The notes: generated by a model from the sequence alone, not told the origin. DNA of 64,000 bases from Ilyomonas sp965199845 (GCA_965199845.1 CBDATZ010000024.1:1-64000), one strand, 5' to 3'; counted from the first letter of the stretch, positions 1 through 8,606 are shown. Numbers and translations are program-made.

Positions 1-771
1 GCCGCCTAAGCGTCCGCGGGCAAAGTCAAGAATATTTTCTATCAATCCATTTATGCGATACGTACTGTTTCTTATAATGCTCAAAAACTTTTGTGCGGTA
101 CTTTCCAAAGGCATTTGCTGCAGCACTTGTGCACTGTTCGAAACTGCGTTAACCGGGTTGCGTAAGTCGTGTCCTAAAACTGCAATGAACTGTTCACGCA
201 ATTTCTGATATTTTACGTTCTTCCTGTAAGTTTGTTTGCGCAAGCTGTAGTTCTTTTATTGCGTTAATATGAAACGAAATCAGGTCGGCAAACAAATTAA
301 ACATTTCCAGCGATTTCGTATTTTTCAGGTTAGCTGGTTTCGGATCTATAGCGCAAAGCGTACCGAAAAAGCTTCCGTTTTTTAAAAAAAATGGGTACAG
401 AAATATAGCTTTGAAAACCATATAGCAGGGGCGTTGGATGATGGTTATACAGTGTATCTTCCTTTACATTGTCTATGACTACGGGTTTGTAACTCTGGTG
501 TATTTCGTGACAGATGGTAGTTTCTAAAGCGAGTTCGCCGCCAGGCTTCAAACCAAAACTCAATTTCATCCCGCACCGCACAGGCAATCCATTTGGTATC
601 GGTTACACGTGCCAGCGCGGCAAAACCCATTCCCGTGGTTCGGCAAACAACTTCCAATATATTAGTTACCGTCGAAATCTGGCTGATAAGTTCAATATCC
701 TGCTGAATTTCTAAAGCCGTCTGCTCCAATTTAAATATTTCTTTTGAATGTCTTGATGCAATATAATACAA
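1..771 (-). pseudogene. GAF-domain sensor histidine kinase, frameshifted and cut by the window edge
   Basis: Reading the minus strand from an ATG at 771 gives a short helical lead, a GAF-type sensor domain, a coiled linker (LQLAQTNLQEER) and a HisKA dimerisation domain with phospho-acceptor motif GHDLRNPVNAV near 130-175. The kinase ATPase domain would lie beyond base 1. The protein is spread over three frames. Each break is repaired by removing one base from a homopolymer: near 545 (TTTT on the minus strand), near 380-392 (a run of eight T) and near 206-210 (AAAA). As written the gene cannot make a kinase. The order GAF then HisKA is typical of cytosolic light, redox or ligand sensors in Bacteroidota, but the ligand is unknown. 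It points away from the receiver-only regulator at 1115 and may have been its partner. Domain identity is clear; whether the breaks are real or sequencing error is not. Confidence 0.8.
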
Positions 772-1114
772 TTAAAAATATGAAATATTTCAAATAATCA
801 TCCTTTTGCTATGCTTTTTGAATTATTCATAATTTTTCTATAGGGTAAATCATTCCCGATTGTTTGCATATAACTGTAAAATGCAGTTACGAAGTTTATA
901 ACCAGATTTTGCTTTATTTACAAAAAGAATAAACTATTTTATTATTCCTTGCCTCTCGTTCAAATCATCTTAAAACTAATGCCACGCCTGATAATCAACT
1001 TTATGTCTTACATTAAAACCTTTATCTTCCTTATTTTGTAAGATGTTTTAACTGTATTGAGTAGCTATATTTTTTTCTGGTAAGATATGTGCCATACTAT
1101 TGTAAATTCTAAAT
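772..1114. other. Intergenic region between divergent signalling genes
   Basis: AT-rich 343-bp spacer that should carry the promoters of the GAF kinase (minus strand) and of the receiver protein (plus strand). I see no gene, RNA fold or repeat in it, and no full TTTG-N19-TAnnTTTG promoter that I would assign. Confidence 0.4.
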
Positions 1115-1483
1115 TTGAAAAACATAATCTACATTATAGATGATGAAGCGGATATTTTATTTTCCTTGTCGTATTGGTTTACCAAAACGGGCTATGATGT
1201 AGAAACCTTTCTCAATTCAAAAGATTTACTGGACACTTTAGCTGATAAAAAACCGGATCTTGTATTGTTAGATGTCAATCTCAACGGAGAAGATGGCAGA
1301 GAAATTTGCAGACACATAAAAAAAGCATACAATCTTAGTATTCCGGTTATATTATTTTCTGCGAATCCTGCCAACGGAGAAAACTTTAAACAGTGCGAAG
1401 CTGTCGATTTCATTAATAAACCTTTTTCGTTGGTTGAAATGTCGAAAATTATCGCTCATCATTTAGAACACAAAGCCTCCTGA
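1115..1483 (+). CDS. Single-domain response regulator (receiver only)
   Basis: A 122-residue CheY-like receiver with no output domain. The acidic pocket is D9-D10 (IIDDEAD), the phospho-acceptor is D53 (LVLLDVNL), the switch Ser is S82 (ILFSAN) and the conserved Lys is K102 in NKPF. Start is TTG at 1115: an in-frame stop lies just upstream (1103-1105) and there is no earlier ATG. Proteins of this type accept phosphate from a histidine kinase and act by protein contact or as a phosphate relay. It sits between two histidine kinase genes, one frame-broken and one intact, so either could be the partner. The target output is not visible here. Confidence 0.88.
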   Translation: MKNIIYIIDDEADILFSLSYWFTKTGYDVETFLNSKDLLDTLADKKPDLVLLDVNLNGEDGREICRHIKKAYNLSIPVILFSANPANGENFKQCEAVDFINKPFSLVEMSKIIAHHLEHKAS

Positions 1484-1796
1484 TAGAAATTTATTCTGTA
1501 ATAGAATTTTATAAACACTGCTAATCATCTTAATAAATTCCTTCCTCTTTTGAAGTCCTGCTAACATAAAACTTTACGTTTTAATATCGCGGAACTAAAT
1601 CTGCCATAAGTTTTAAAAAAAGCAAATATCTTCTTATCATTATATTTAAAGCAATACGAAAAAAGTAAATAATTTAAAATAAATTGTCTTGTAAACTCTG
1701 GATGGTCAAACGGTTGCGCTGTAGCTTAAGAATAATAAAAGGAAATAACAGGCATAAAACTTAGATAAAATTTGGTGAGAGATTTGCCTGTTGTGC
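1484..1796. other. Intergenic region upstream of the PAS kinase
   Basis: AT-rich spacer of about 310 bp with no convincing ORF, hairpin or repeat. A purine-rich GGTGAGAG stretch lies shortly upstream of the kinase start codon. Confidence 0.4.
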
Positions 1797-3917
1797 ATGG
1801 ATAAATTTTCTGGTTTTAATTCTGATTCTTTAACTATGAGCAGCAAAAGTCAACAGCTTACTGATACTGAATTACTTACTATTATTTCTCTTTCAAAAAC
1901 AGCTATTGCAGTTTACACAACTGAGGATATTATTGTTCAATGGGCTAATGATACCATGATTTCATCCTGGAAAAAACAGAAAAGTGTTATTGGCAAACCA
2001 TTAATAGAAGGTCTTCCTGAACTGGCGGGACAGCCTTTTATTAAAATATTGCAGGACGTGTGGCGCACCGGAAATACCTACGAAGCCAAAGATATACCGG
2101 CAAATATTGAGGTTGATGACAAACTGCAAACATTCTATTTTGATTTTGAATACCGGGCTTTTAAAAACAACGATGGCTCTACGTACTGTATTCTGCATAC
2201 GTCAACTGATGTAACAGAACGTATGGCGGCCAAAAGAGCCGTTGAAGAAGGCGAAGATCGCCTGCAAACGATTAATGAAGAACTGACAGCATCTAACGAA
2301 GAGCTTACAGCAATGAATGAAGAACTGTCGGAAGCTCAAAATGATACGCAATTATTGATTACGAAACTGGCAGCCAGCGAAACTAAGTTTCGCTCTTTAG
2401 TGGGACAAATACCAACCGCCATAAATGTATTTAACGGTCACGAGCTTGTTATTGAACTTCCAAATGAAAAGATGTTGGAAATATGGGGCAGAACATTGGA
2501 CGAAGTCATAGATAAACCTATGCTGACAGCGATGCCCGAATTAGCAGGTCAGCCTTTTATACAAAAACTATACGATGTTCTTTCTACCGGTAAAGCCTAT
2601 TATAGTAACGATGAAAAAGCTTTCATTAATCGCAACGGCGAACTGGTGGAATGTTATTTTAATATCGTTTATCAGCCACTTATTAATGAAGATAAATCTG
2701 TTACCAGCGTTTTACAAATTGCCAACGAAGTAACGGAAGACATACTTGCCAAAACCCAGATTCAGAACCTGAACGAAGAACTGGCCTCAGCCAATGAAGA
2801 GCTGGCAGCCAGCAATGAAGAGATGTTGCAGATTCAGGACAATTTATTAAGCACCAATTCTCAGTTAACCGAGAGTGAAGAACGGTTTCGTACCATGGCT
2901 GAATCCGTGAATGTATTAATTGCTGTTGGCGATGAAAGCAGCAATGCAACTTATTTTAACCAGGCTTGGACAAAAATTACCGGCAGGTCAACAGAAGAAT
3001 TATTAGCTTTTGGCTGGGTTGATCTTTTACATCCCGACGATAAAGAACGATATGTAAATATTTACTTATCGGCGTTTGAAAAACGGATTCCTTTCAAAGG
3101 CGAGTTCAGGTTATTAGATAAAGATGGAACGTATCGCTGGTTTTTGGCGCAGGGACCACCGCGGTTCAGAGCCAATGGAACTTTTGCGGGTTATATCAGT
3201 TCGAGCGTTGAGATTTCGGAACAAAAGAAAGATGAGCAGCGCAAAAACGATTTTATTGGTATGGTAAGTCATGAACTGAAAACACCACTTACCTCAATGA
3301 GTGGCTACCTGCAGATATTAGAAGACAGAGCCAAGAAAAATGAAGACCATTTTACGGCCGGCACCGCAGAAAAAGCCAATAAGCAGGTTCGTAAAATGAC
3401 AAGTATGATAAATGGATTTCTCAATGTATCAAGGTTAGAATCCGGTAAAATTCATATTGATAAAACTCGTTTTGATATGGCGCTTTTGGCAAAAGAAGCA
3501 GAAGAGGAAACTCATGCCATGTTTACAAGTCATAAATTTGTTTTTCATCCTGTTGAAACAACGTATGTAAATGCAGACAGAGATAAAATCAGTCATGTCA
3601 TCAATAATTTAATCAGCAATGCAGTTAAGTATTCGCAGCTTGGTTCTGAAATTAATATAGCCTGCTTAACTGTTGATAGCGTGGCAAAATTCAGTGTAAA
3701 AGATTGCGGAATCGGGATAAAAGGAGAAGATATTCCGAGATTGTTTGAGCGATATTATCGCATAGAAGACAACAATACAAAATCCGTTTCAGGTTTTGGC
3801 ATTGGTTTGTATTTGTGTGCTGAAATTATTCATCGTCATAATGGTAAAATCTGGGCAGAAAGTGAAGTAGGCAATGGTTCAAATTTTTATTTTACATTAC
3901 CATTAGCGGATAAGTAA
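1797..3917 (+). CDS. Triple-PAS sensor histidine kinase
   Basis: About 706 residues, no signal peptide or membrane segment, so a cytosolic sensor. In order: PAS 1 (about 25-145), coiled-coil linker with repeated EELTA/NEEL heptads (about 150-190), PAS 2 (about 195-315), a second EELA coiled coil (about 325-355), PAS 3 with PAC end (about 360-478), HisKA with phospho-acceptor His near residue 492 (MVSHELKTPL), then HATPase with N box (NNLISNAVKYS), G1 (DCGIGIKGED) and G2 (GFGIGLYLC). PAS 1 and PAS 2 share the phrase PELAGQPFI, so they probably arose by duplication. ATG at 1797 is preferred; a TTG two codons upstream (1791) is possible. There is no receiver domain; the receiver-only protein at 1115 is the natural candidate partner, though that link is inferred. 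Confidence 0.92.
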   Translation: MDKFSGFNSDSLTMSSKSQQLTDTELLTIISLSKTAIAVYTTEDIIVQWANDTMISSWKKQKSVIGKPLIEGLPELAGQPFIKILQDVWRTGNTYEAKDIPANIEVDDKLQTFYFDFEYRAFKNNDGSTYCILHTSTDVTERMAAKRAVEEGEDRLQTINEELTASNEELTAMNEELSEAQNDTQLLITKLAASETKFRSLVGQIPTAINVFNGHELVIELPNEKMLEIWGRTLDEVIDKPMLTAMPELAGQPFIQKLYDVLSTGKAYYSNDEKAFINRNGELVECYFNIVYQPLINEDKSVTSVLQIANEVTEDILAKTQIQNLNEELASANEELAASNEEMLQIQDNLLSTNSQLTESEERFRTMAESVNVLIAVGDESSNATYFNQAWTKITGRSTEELLAFGWVDLLHPDDKERYVNIYLSAFEKRIPFKGEFRLLDKDGTYRWFLAQGPPRFRANGTFAGYISSSVEISEQKKDEQRKNDFIGMVSHELKTPLTSMSGYLQILEDRAKKNEDHFTAGTAEKANKQVRKMTSMINGFLNVSRLESGKIHIDKTRFDMALLAKEAEEETHAMFTSHKFVFHPVETTYVNADRDKISHVINNLISNAVKYSQLGSEINIACLTVDSVAKFSVKDCGIGIKGEDIPRLFERYYRIEDNNTKSVSGFGIGLYLCAEIIHRHNGKIWAESEVGNGSNFYFTLPLADK

Positions 3918-4271
3918 TTATAACGAACCAATTACCTGGTTAGCAAAATCGTAATCAACCTGTCTCTCATAAATTTTCAAATTATTATCCATTTGAAGAA
4001 GTAGAGTATCGCCGGTTAAAATCTTAATGGTTGCCTCAATTGTTTCTGTGGGTTTTTTTATTACAATATAAGGTTCATTGTCGGAATGAAAATGCAGGGA
4101 ATATGTGGCTTCCTCATAGCTTCTATCACTTTTGATTATGAATGAAGCTGACGTTTCTAATCCTTTTGGCAAGGAAAGGATAATGAATTCTTTCTCCAGG
4201 AAATTATACCAATAGCCTACAATACGGTTTGCGTAGGCACGAAATAAATTATCTTGTATCTGGTTTGGCAT
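3918..4271 (-). CDS. Hypothetical protein, about 117 residues
   Basis: Small soluble protein with no family I recognise. It has alternating hydrophobic and polar stretches suggesting a beta-rich fold, an aromatic N-terminal half (NRIVGYWYNFLEKEF), and no signal peptide, membrane helix or Cys motif. ATG at 4271 is preferred over a TTG at 4313. It ends directly against the kinase stop codon, tail to tail. The lack of similarity I can name and the absence of an operon partner leave its role unknown. Confidence 0.55.
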   Translation of the reverse strand: MPNQIQDNLFRAYANRIVGYWYNFLEKEFIILSLPKGLETSASFIIKSDRSYEEATYSLHFHSDNEPYIVIKKPTETIEATIKILTGDTLLLQMDNNLKIYERQVDYDFANQVIGSL

Positions 4272-4348
4272 CAGGTAAATTTCATTGCAAATTTGATTCC
4301 GATGTAAATTCAATTATGTAATAAATTCAGTTAGGAAAGATTGATTTC

Positions 4349-4400
4349 ATTCTACAAGCAAGGGTCGGAATTTGCTAATCCCGACCCTTGCTTGTAGAAT
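4349..4400 (-). terminator. Long perfect hairpin downstream of the alcohol dehydrogenase
   Basis: A 20-bp perfect stem (4349-4368 with 4381-4400, core ACAAGCAAGGGTCGG) encloses a 12-nt loop. It lies 25 bp past the adh stop codon, where a transcript end is expected. It is followed by only a weak T-rich stretch on either strand, so it may act as a bidirectional stop or a 3'-end stabilising structure rather than a classical Rho-independent terminator. Confidence 0.6.
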
Positions 4401-4425
4401 TTGTATTTGTAAATAAAAGCTGTAA

Positions 4426-5469
4426 CTACAAAGTTGCCATATCAATTACAAAACGATATTTCACATCGCCTTTCAACATACGTTCGTACGATGATGTGAT
4501 ATCTTTAATATCAATCATTTCAATATCGGATACGATGTTATGTTCAGCACAAAAATCAAGCATTTCTTGGGTTTCCGGAATACCGCCGATTGAAGAACCA
4601 GCCAAACTTTTTCTACCATCCAGAATGCTGAACGCCGCAACCGGTGAGGGTTCTGACGGTACACCAACGCAAATCATAACACCATCTCTTTTTAATAAAT
4701 GCAAATACGCATTCAAATCGTGTTTGGCAGAAACTGTATCAATAATAAAATTGAAATAACCTTTTACTGCTTTTAATTGCTCATCATCTTTTGTTACTAC
4801 AAACTTATGAGCACCTAATTTCCTGGCATCCTGTTCTTTATCCGGCGATGTGCTTAACACGGTTACTTCTGCACCAAAGGCAACGCCGAACTTAACCGCC
4901 ATGTGCCCAAGTCCGCCTAAGCCAACAACACCAAGTTTATGTCCTTTTCCAACTTTCCAATGACGTAAGGGAGAGTAGGTTGTAATGCCTGCACAAAGCA
5001 ATGGCGCAACAGCCGGAAGATTCAGTTTATCGCTTATGCTTAGCACGAAATCTTCATCAACAATAATTGTGTTTGAATAACCGCCATAGGTTGGTGTTTT
5101 TTTATCTTGTTCCAAACCATTATACGTTTGCGAACTTCCATTCTCGCAGTATTGTTGTAAACCTTCTTTACAATTATCGCATTCGCGGCAGCTGTTTACC
5201 ATACAACCAACGCCAACAAGATCGCCTTCTTTATACTTTGTAACTGCGCTGCCAACTTTAGAAACAGTACCCACAATCTCGTGACCGGGAACCATTGGAA
5301 AAATACCGGGAAACCAATCGTTTTTTATCTGGTGTAAATCGCTATGGCAAACGCCGCAGTAAAGAATATTAAATTGAACATCATGCTCGCCAACTTCGCG
5401 GCGCTCAAATTGCCAGGGCGCCAAATCTGTTTCGGGCGTTTGTGCTGCATAACCTTTTACCTGTATCAT
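4426..5469 (-). CDS. Zinc-dependent NAD(P)-dependent alcohol dehydrogenase (YahK/AdhC type)
   Basis: 347-residue medium-chain dehydrogenase/reductase of the cinnamyl-alcohol/YahK aldehyde reductase branch. Catalytic zinc ligands: C38 in YCGVCHSDLHQ, H63 in PGHEIVG (with E64), and the later Cys of the family near the domain junction. Structural zinc Cys: C94, C97, C100, C108. Rossmann motif GLGGLGHMAVK near 180. Family-typical stretches LLCAGITTYSPLRHW and IGGIPETQEMLDFCAEH are present. The reaction is reversible reduction of aldehydes to alcohols in the cytosol, usually with NADPH in this branch. It is monocistronic, with a GC-rich element upstream and a strong hairpin downstream. Exact substrate unknown. 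Confidence 0.93.
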   Translation of the reverse strand: MIQVKGYAAQTPETDLAPWQFERREVGEHDVQFNILYCGVCHSDLHQIKNDWFPGIFPMVPGHEIVGTVSKVGSAVTKYKEGDLVGVGCMVNSCRECDNCKEGLQQYCENGSSQTYNGLEQDKKTPTYGGYSNTIIVDEDFVLSISDKLNLPAVAPLLCAGITTYSPLRHWKVGKGHKLGVVGLGGLGHMAVKFGVAFGAEVTVLSTSPDKEQDARKLGAHKFVVTKDDEQLKAVKGYFNFIIDTVSAKHDLNAYLHLLKRDGVMICVGVPSEPSPVAAFSILDGRKSLAGSSIGGIPETQEMLDFCAEHNIVSDIEMIDIKDITSSYERMLKGDVKYRFVIDMATL

Positions 5470-5562
5470 GTGTTTTGTTTTTATTTAATGTATAAAAGTA
5501 GTGATGAATAATTACAGTTGATGAATAGCAAGGTTACATTTAGGTAATGTATGATTGAAAAT

Positions 5563-5662
5563 CTGCTGCTGACGGGCTGCGCGATGGGCAGCATCTACCC
5601 CGCTGAGGCCTTTTGCAGCGCGGCTTTGCGGCGGAGTAGTGCAGACAGCGCGAACAGAAGTT
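5563..5662. repeat. GC-rich intergenic element of unknown nature
   Basis: About 100 bp upstream of adh with far higher GC than its surroundings (blocks such as GACGGGCTGCGCGATGGGC and GCAGCGCGGCTTTGCGGCGG). It contains several GCTGC/GCAGC words that can pair. An ORF crosses it on the minus strand (5512-5715), but the translation is odd (SRAAKGLSGVDAAHRAAR) and looks like a by-product of GC-rich repeat DNA. I have an impression that similar stretches recur in Chitinophagaceae genomes, but cannot verify it. A structured RNA or a dispersed repeat are the main options. Confidence 0.4.
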
Positions 5663-5738
5663 GAGTAATTACTAAAAGATAAAAGCCCCGAAGAAAAAAT
5701 TATTTTATTATACATTATAACTTGTAAAATAAAAAATT

Positions 5739-6113
5739 TTATCCTTTGAAAATAAAATAAACGGCGGCTACCAGCAACGCAAAACCAATCAAATGATTGA
5801 CGGTAAAATGCGTGTCTTTAAACGCAATAACGGAAAAAATTGTAAACACAATAAGCGTAATAACTTCTTGTATCACTTTTAACTGAACGAGCGAAAAAGG
5901 TCCGCCGGTTTCTGAAGAGCCAATACGATTTGCGGGCACCTGGAAGCAATATTCAAAAAAAGCAATGCCCCAGCTTATCAAAATAATAATCCAAACGGGA
6001 GTTGTAGCATGTGCGCTGTCTTTGGCAAAAAATTTCAGATGTCCATACCAGGCAATTGTCATAAATGTGTTGGAGAGAAATAATAAACCGATGGTAGAAA
6101 AATATTTTGACAT
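5739..6113 (-). CDS. DMT-superfamily protein, DUF486 family
   Basis: 124-residue membrane protein with four predicted helices: about 6-26, 38-58 (WIIILISWGIAFFEYCFQVP), 75-95 and 100-122. The short stretch EYCFQVPANRIG after helix 2 is characteristic of DUF486, a short relative of drug/metabolite transporters about 110-125 residues long. It probably works as a dimer in the inner membrane; the substrate is not known for the family. Length and helix count are normal. It lies downstream of a clear terminator (6192-6218) and so is probably transcribed on its own. Confidence 0.82.
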   Translation of the reverse strand: MSKYFSTIGLLFLSNTFMTIAWYGHLKFFAKDSAHATTPVWIIILISWGIAFFEYCFQVPANRIGSSETGGPFSLVQLKVIQEVITLIVFTIFSVIAFKDTHFTVNHLIGFALLVAAVYFIFKG

Positions 6114-6191
6114 GAAAATGTTTTATGAAAACACAAGAGAGCAAACTCTGTGCTTTATCTTTTTTATAGCTAAAAATTAAATAAAAAAGAA

Positions 6192-6218
6192 AAGCCTCTT
6201 CAGATTTTGAAGAGGCTT
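6192..6218 (-). terminator. Rho-independent terminator
   Basis: Perfect 10-bp stem AAGCCTCTTC/GAAGAGGCTT with a 7-nt loop. On the minus strand it is followed by TTTTCTTTTTTAT. It ends the small membrane protein gene at 6240-6494. Confidence 0.85.
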
Positions 6219-6239
6219 GTATATATTTAGAAGTGTTTT

Positions 6240-6494
6240 TTACGAACCTAAATACACGGAAAACATAACCGGAAGTGATATAATGATAGCAGCAAAAAAG
6301 ATTCGCTTTATAATATTCATTTTATGATTGGCAATCATGTTATCAATACATAAAAACCACGCGAAAACCAAACCTGTAACGCCGGCAATTACAATCAGGC
6401 TTTTTAAAATAACGCCTGATATAAGTAAAGCCAGGCTGATAAATAGTAAAGCTAATGGTGTAATATCATTCTTTGTTAAGTCAAGTTTTTTCAT
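6240..6494 (-). CDS. Small membrane protein, 84 residues
   Basis: Hydrophobic protein with three likely membrane helices (about 13-29, 31-47 and 64-82) and a short cytosolic Lys/Asp-rich N-terminus (MKKLDLTKNDITP). No family recognised. It has its own terminator downstream and an empty region upstream. Its size, helix density and clean termination make it a plausible real gene of unknown function. Confidence 0.6.
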   Translation of the reverse strand: MKKLDLTKNDITPLALLFISLALLISGVILKSLIVIAGVTGLVFAWFLCIDNMIANHKMNIIKRIFFAAIIISLPVMFSVYLGS

Positions 6495-6718
6495 GATGAA
6501 TCTGCATTTTTCTTTTTATTTAAAACAATGTGCCAGACTTCAACATTTGCTGCAACCGGGCACTTATAATGAATCGCAATTCATTGATTTGGAGTAACAA
6601 ATTTTTATAAAAAATTTTACGGCCGCCTGGTAAGGCTTTTAAAAAACAGTGTGGAAAATAAATTTTTGATGGGTAATTTTGGGTAAACGATTTACAATGG
6701 TTTAAAAAGAAATGGCGA

Positions 6719-7210
6719 TTAACACTTGCTGATTTTTTCGATAATATTGGTTGTGGAAAATCCTTCTACAATCGGGTTTATAACTACACGACCACCATTC
6801 GCAATTACTTCTTTTGCGCCAACAATCGTATCAATTGTATAATCGCCGCCTTTCACCAAAACATCCGGCAATAAAGAAGAAATCAGATGATGAGGCGTAT
6901 CTTCTTCAAAAATAATAACCGCATCTACAATCAGCAGTGAAGCCAATATGAGTGCGCGGCTCTGCTCATTATTTACCGGGCGATTTTCACCTTTTAATTT
7001 CTTTACGCTGCTGTCGGCATTTACCCCGACAATTAAATAATCGGCTTCTTTAGCCGCCTGGCTTAACGAGTAAATATGACCTTCGTGCAGCAAATCGAAA
7101 CAGCCGTTTGTAAAAGCGACTTTTTTATTCAACAGGTGCCAGGCTGCAATACGATATTGCAAAGCAGGCAGTGTATAAATTTTACTTTTGATGAAAGAAA
7201 TATTTCTCAT
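6719..7210 (-). CDS. hldE2: D-glycero-beta-D-manno-heptose 1-phosphate adenylyltransferase
   Basis: 163-residue nucleotidyltransferase of the RfaE domain II type. It transfers AMP from ATP to heptose 1-phosphate, giving ADP-heptose for the inner core of lipopolysaccharide. Signature motifs: FTNGCFDLLHEGH (nucleotide-binding HxGH at residues 42-45), GVNADSSVKKLKG, and VKGGDYTIDTIVG toward the end. The length fits a stand-alone adenylyltransferase, so the kinase half is encoded elsewhere. The ATG overlaps the stop codon of panD as ATGA (7207-7210), indicating translational coupling with an unrelated pathway. The names rfaE2 and hldE2 are both in use. Confidence 0.92.
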   Translation of the reverse strand: MRNISFIKSKIYTLPALQYRIAAWHLLNKKVAFTNGCFDLLHEGHIYSLSQAAKEADYLIVGVNADSSVKKLKGENRPVNNEQSRALILASLLIVDAVIIFEEDTPHHLISSLLPDVLVKGGDYTIDTIVGAKEVIANGGRVVINPIVEGFSTTNIIEKISKC

Positions 7211-7554
7211 AATAACTTATTGCCTTCTTTTGGAAAAACGAGCCACGGTTTGAATGTTCTGGCTTCTTCAAAGTCCATTGTTGCATAAGAGATGATGATG
7301 ATAACATCACCCACAGCGCCACGCCGCGCAGCAGGTCCGTTTAAGCAAACCGTTCCACTGCCGCGCTTACCTTTTATGATGTACGTTTCTATACGTTCGC
7401 CATTGTTTACATTTACAACTTGTATCTTCTCATTCTCAATTACATTGGCGGCCTCCATCAGGTCTTCGTCAAGTGTAAGACTTCCTACGTATTGCAGGTT
7501 CGCTTCTGTAATTGTTGCCCGGTGAATCTTCGATTTTAAAACCTCTATTTGCAT
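7207..7554 (-). CDS. panD: Aspartate 1-decarboxylase
   Basis: 115-residue pyruvoyl enzyme converting L-aspartate to beta-alanine for pantothenate and coenzyme A. The self-cleavage site is G24-S25 (YVGSLT), whose Ser becomes the pyruvoyl group. Other hallmarks: KIHRATIT near the N-terminus, the conserved Tyr in ETYIIKGKRGSG, and LNGPAARRGAVGDVIIIISYA. Start ATG at 7554 lies only 7 nt after the -7 promoter element, so the mRNA is probably leaderless or nearly so. It is the first gene of a two-gene unit with hldE2. Confidence 0.96.
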   Translation of the reverse strand: MQIEVLKSKIHRATITEANLQYVGSLTLDEDLMEAANVIENEKIQVVNVNNGERIETYIIKGKRGSGTVCLNGPAARRGAVGDVIIIISYATMDFEEARTFKPWLVFPKEGNKLL

Positions 7555-7561
7555 AGCGGCG

Positions 7562-7592
7562 CAAAGGTAATCTGTTTTTATTACGATACAAA
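7562..7592 (-). promoter_or_regulatory. Bacteroidota-type promoter of panD-hldE2
   Basis: On the minus strand TTTG (7589-7592), a spacer of exactly 19 bp, then TACCTTTG (7562-7569). This matches the TTTG-N19-TAnnTTTG consensus of the primary Bacteroidota sigma factor. The panD ATG follows 7 nt later. Confidence 0.8.
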
Positions 7593-7670
7593 TGCTGGTA
7601 AATCATTATGATTTAGTTATCTATAAATGAACTTGCACAGTTCTTGTTTAATTTACACAAAACATTTAGT

Positions 7671-7883
7671 ATGAAAAAAATAATCTTAGCTCTACTTATC
7701 ACGGCTTCCATAGCAGCCTGCAGCAGCAACGGTAATACGAAAGATAGTGCTGCCGATACCACAACTACGATTACATCCGGCAATACCAACTCAACACAAG
7801 GTCAGGATATTCCGCGCGATTCTATAGAAACGAGCAGCGATAGTACAGGCAATATTCATCCCGGCGATACGACTAAAAAATAG
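7671..7883 (+). CDS. Small Ser/Thr/Asp-rich lipoprotein
   Basis: 70 residues from the ATG at 7671. A lipoprotein signal peptide (MKKIILALLITASIAAC) ends in a lipobox with lipidated Cys at residue 17, followed by a low-complexity tail rich in Ser, Thr, Asp and Asn with repeated DTTT/DST words. No folded domain is evident. Short lipoproteins of this composition are common in Chitinophagaceae and have no known role. It lies 35 bp upstream of cmk on the same strand and may share its transcript. Confidence 0.72.
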   Translation: MKKIILALLITASIAACSSNGNTKDSAADTTTTITSGNTNSTQGQDIPRDSIETSSDSTGNIHPGDTTKK

Positions 7884-7918
7884 AAACAATCAATCATTTT
7901 GCTGCATCTTTACGCCGC

Positions 7919-8596
7919 ATGCAACCGATTATTATTACGATTGACGGATATTCTTCCTGCGGAAAAAGTACGCTGGCAAAGGGTTTAGCAAAAGAACTGA
8001 ATTATATTTTTATAGACAGTGGCGCGATGTATCGCGCCATTACTTTGTACTTCCTTCGCAACGATGTCAGGCTATCCAATCACGAAGAAATCAGCGAAGC
8101 TTTACAACAGATTCATCTTTCATTTCAACGCAGTACAGAAAACGGTAATAACGAGATTTTATTAAACGGCAAAAATGTATCAGTTCCCATTCGCGGTATG
8201 CTTGTCAGCGATAGAGTAAGCGATGTTTCGGCTATTAAAGACGTACGTGAATTTGCTGTTGCGCAGCAACAAAAAATAGGCGAACAAAAAGGTCTGGTGA
8301 TGGATGGCAGAGACATTGGCACAACCGTTTTTCCTAACGCCGAACTTAAAATTTTTATGACGGCAAATAGCGAAACCCGTGTGCAGCGCCGCTTCCAGGA
8401 ACTTGTAGTGCAAGACCCTGATATTACTTTAGGTGAAGTAAGAACCAACTTAGAAAAACGCGATTATATTGATAGTCATCGTGAGATAAGTCCTTTGCGC
8501 AAAGCTGATGATGCCATTGTATTAGACAATACAAATCTTTCAACGCAAGAGCAGTTACAAATTGCATTGCAATGGGCAAAAGAAAAACAAGAGTAA
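7919..8596 (+). CDS. cmk: Cytidylate kinase
   Basis: 225-residue CMP/dCMP kinase: ATP plus CMP or dCMP gives ADP plus CDP or dCDP, in the cytosol. P-loop GYSSCGKST at residues 10-18, followed by FIDSGAMYRAIT, the characteristic substrate-binding stretch. Other Cmk hallmarks are LVSDRVSDVSAI, VMDGRDIGTTVFPNA and the RRFQEL lid region, and the end reads SPLRKADDAIVLDNT. Normal length, no defects. Confidence 0.96.
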   Translation: MQPIIITIDGYSSCGKSTLAKGLAKELNYIFIDSGAMYRAITLYFLRNDVRLSNHEEISEALQQIHLSFQRSTENGNNEILLNGKNVSVPIRGMLVSDRVSDVSAIKDVREFAVAQQQKIGEQKGLVMDGRDIGTTVFPNAELKIFMTANSETRVQRRFQELVVQDPDITLGEVRTNLEKRDYIDSHREISPLRKADDAIVLDNTNLSTQEQLQIALQWAKEKQE

Positions 8597-8606
8597 AGAG
8601 TAAGAC

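Noticed and set aside
5512..5715. 67-codon ORF across the GC-rich element upstream of adh
   Set aside because: The translation is low-complexity and reflects the GC-rich DNA; no start signal and no recognisable family. Better described as a repeat or RNA element.
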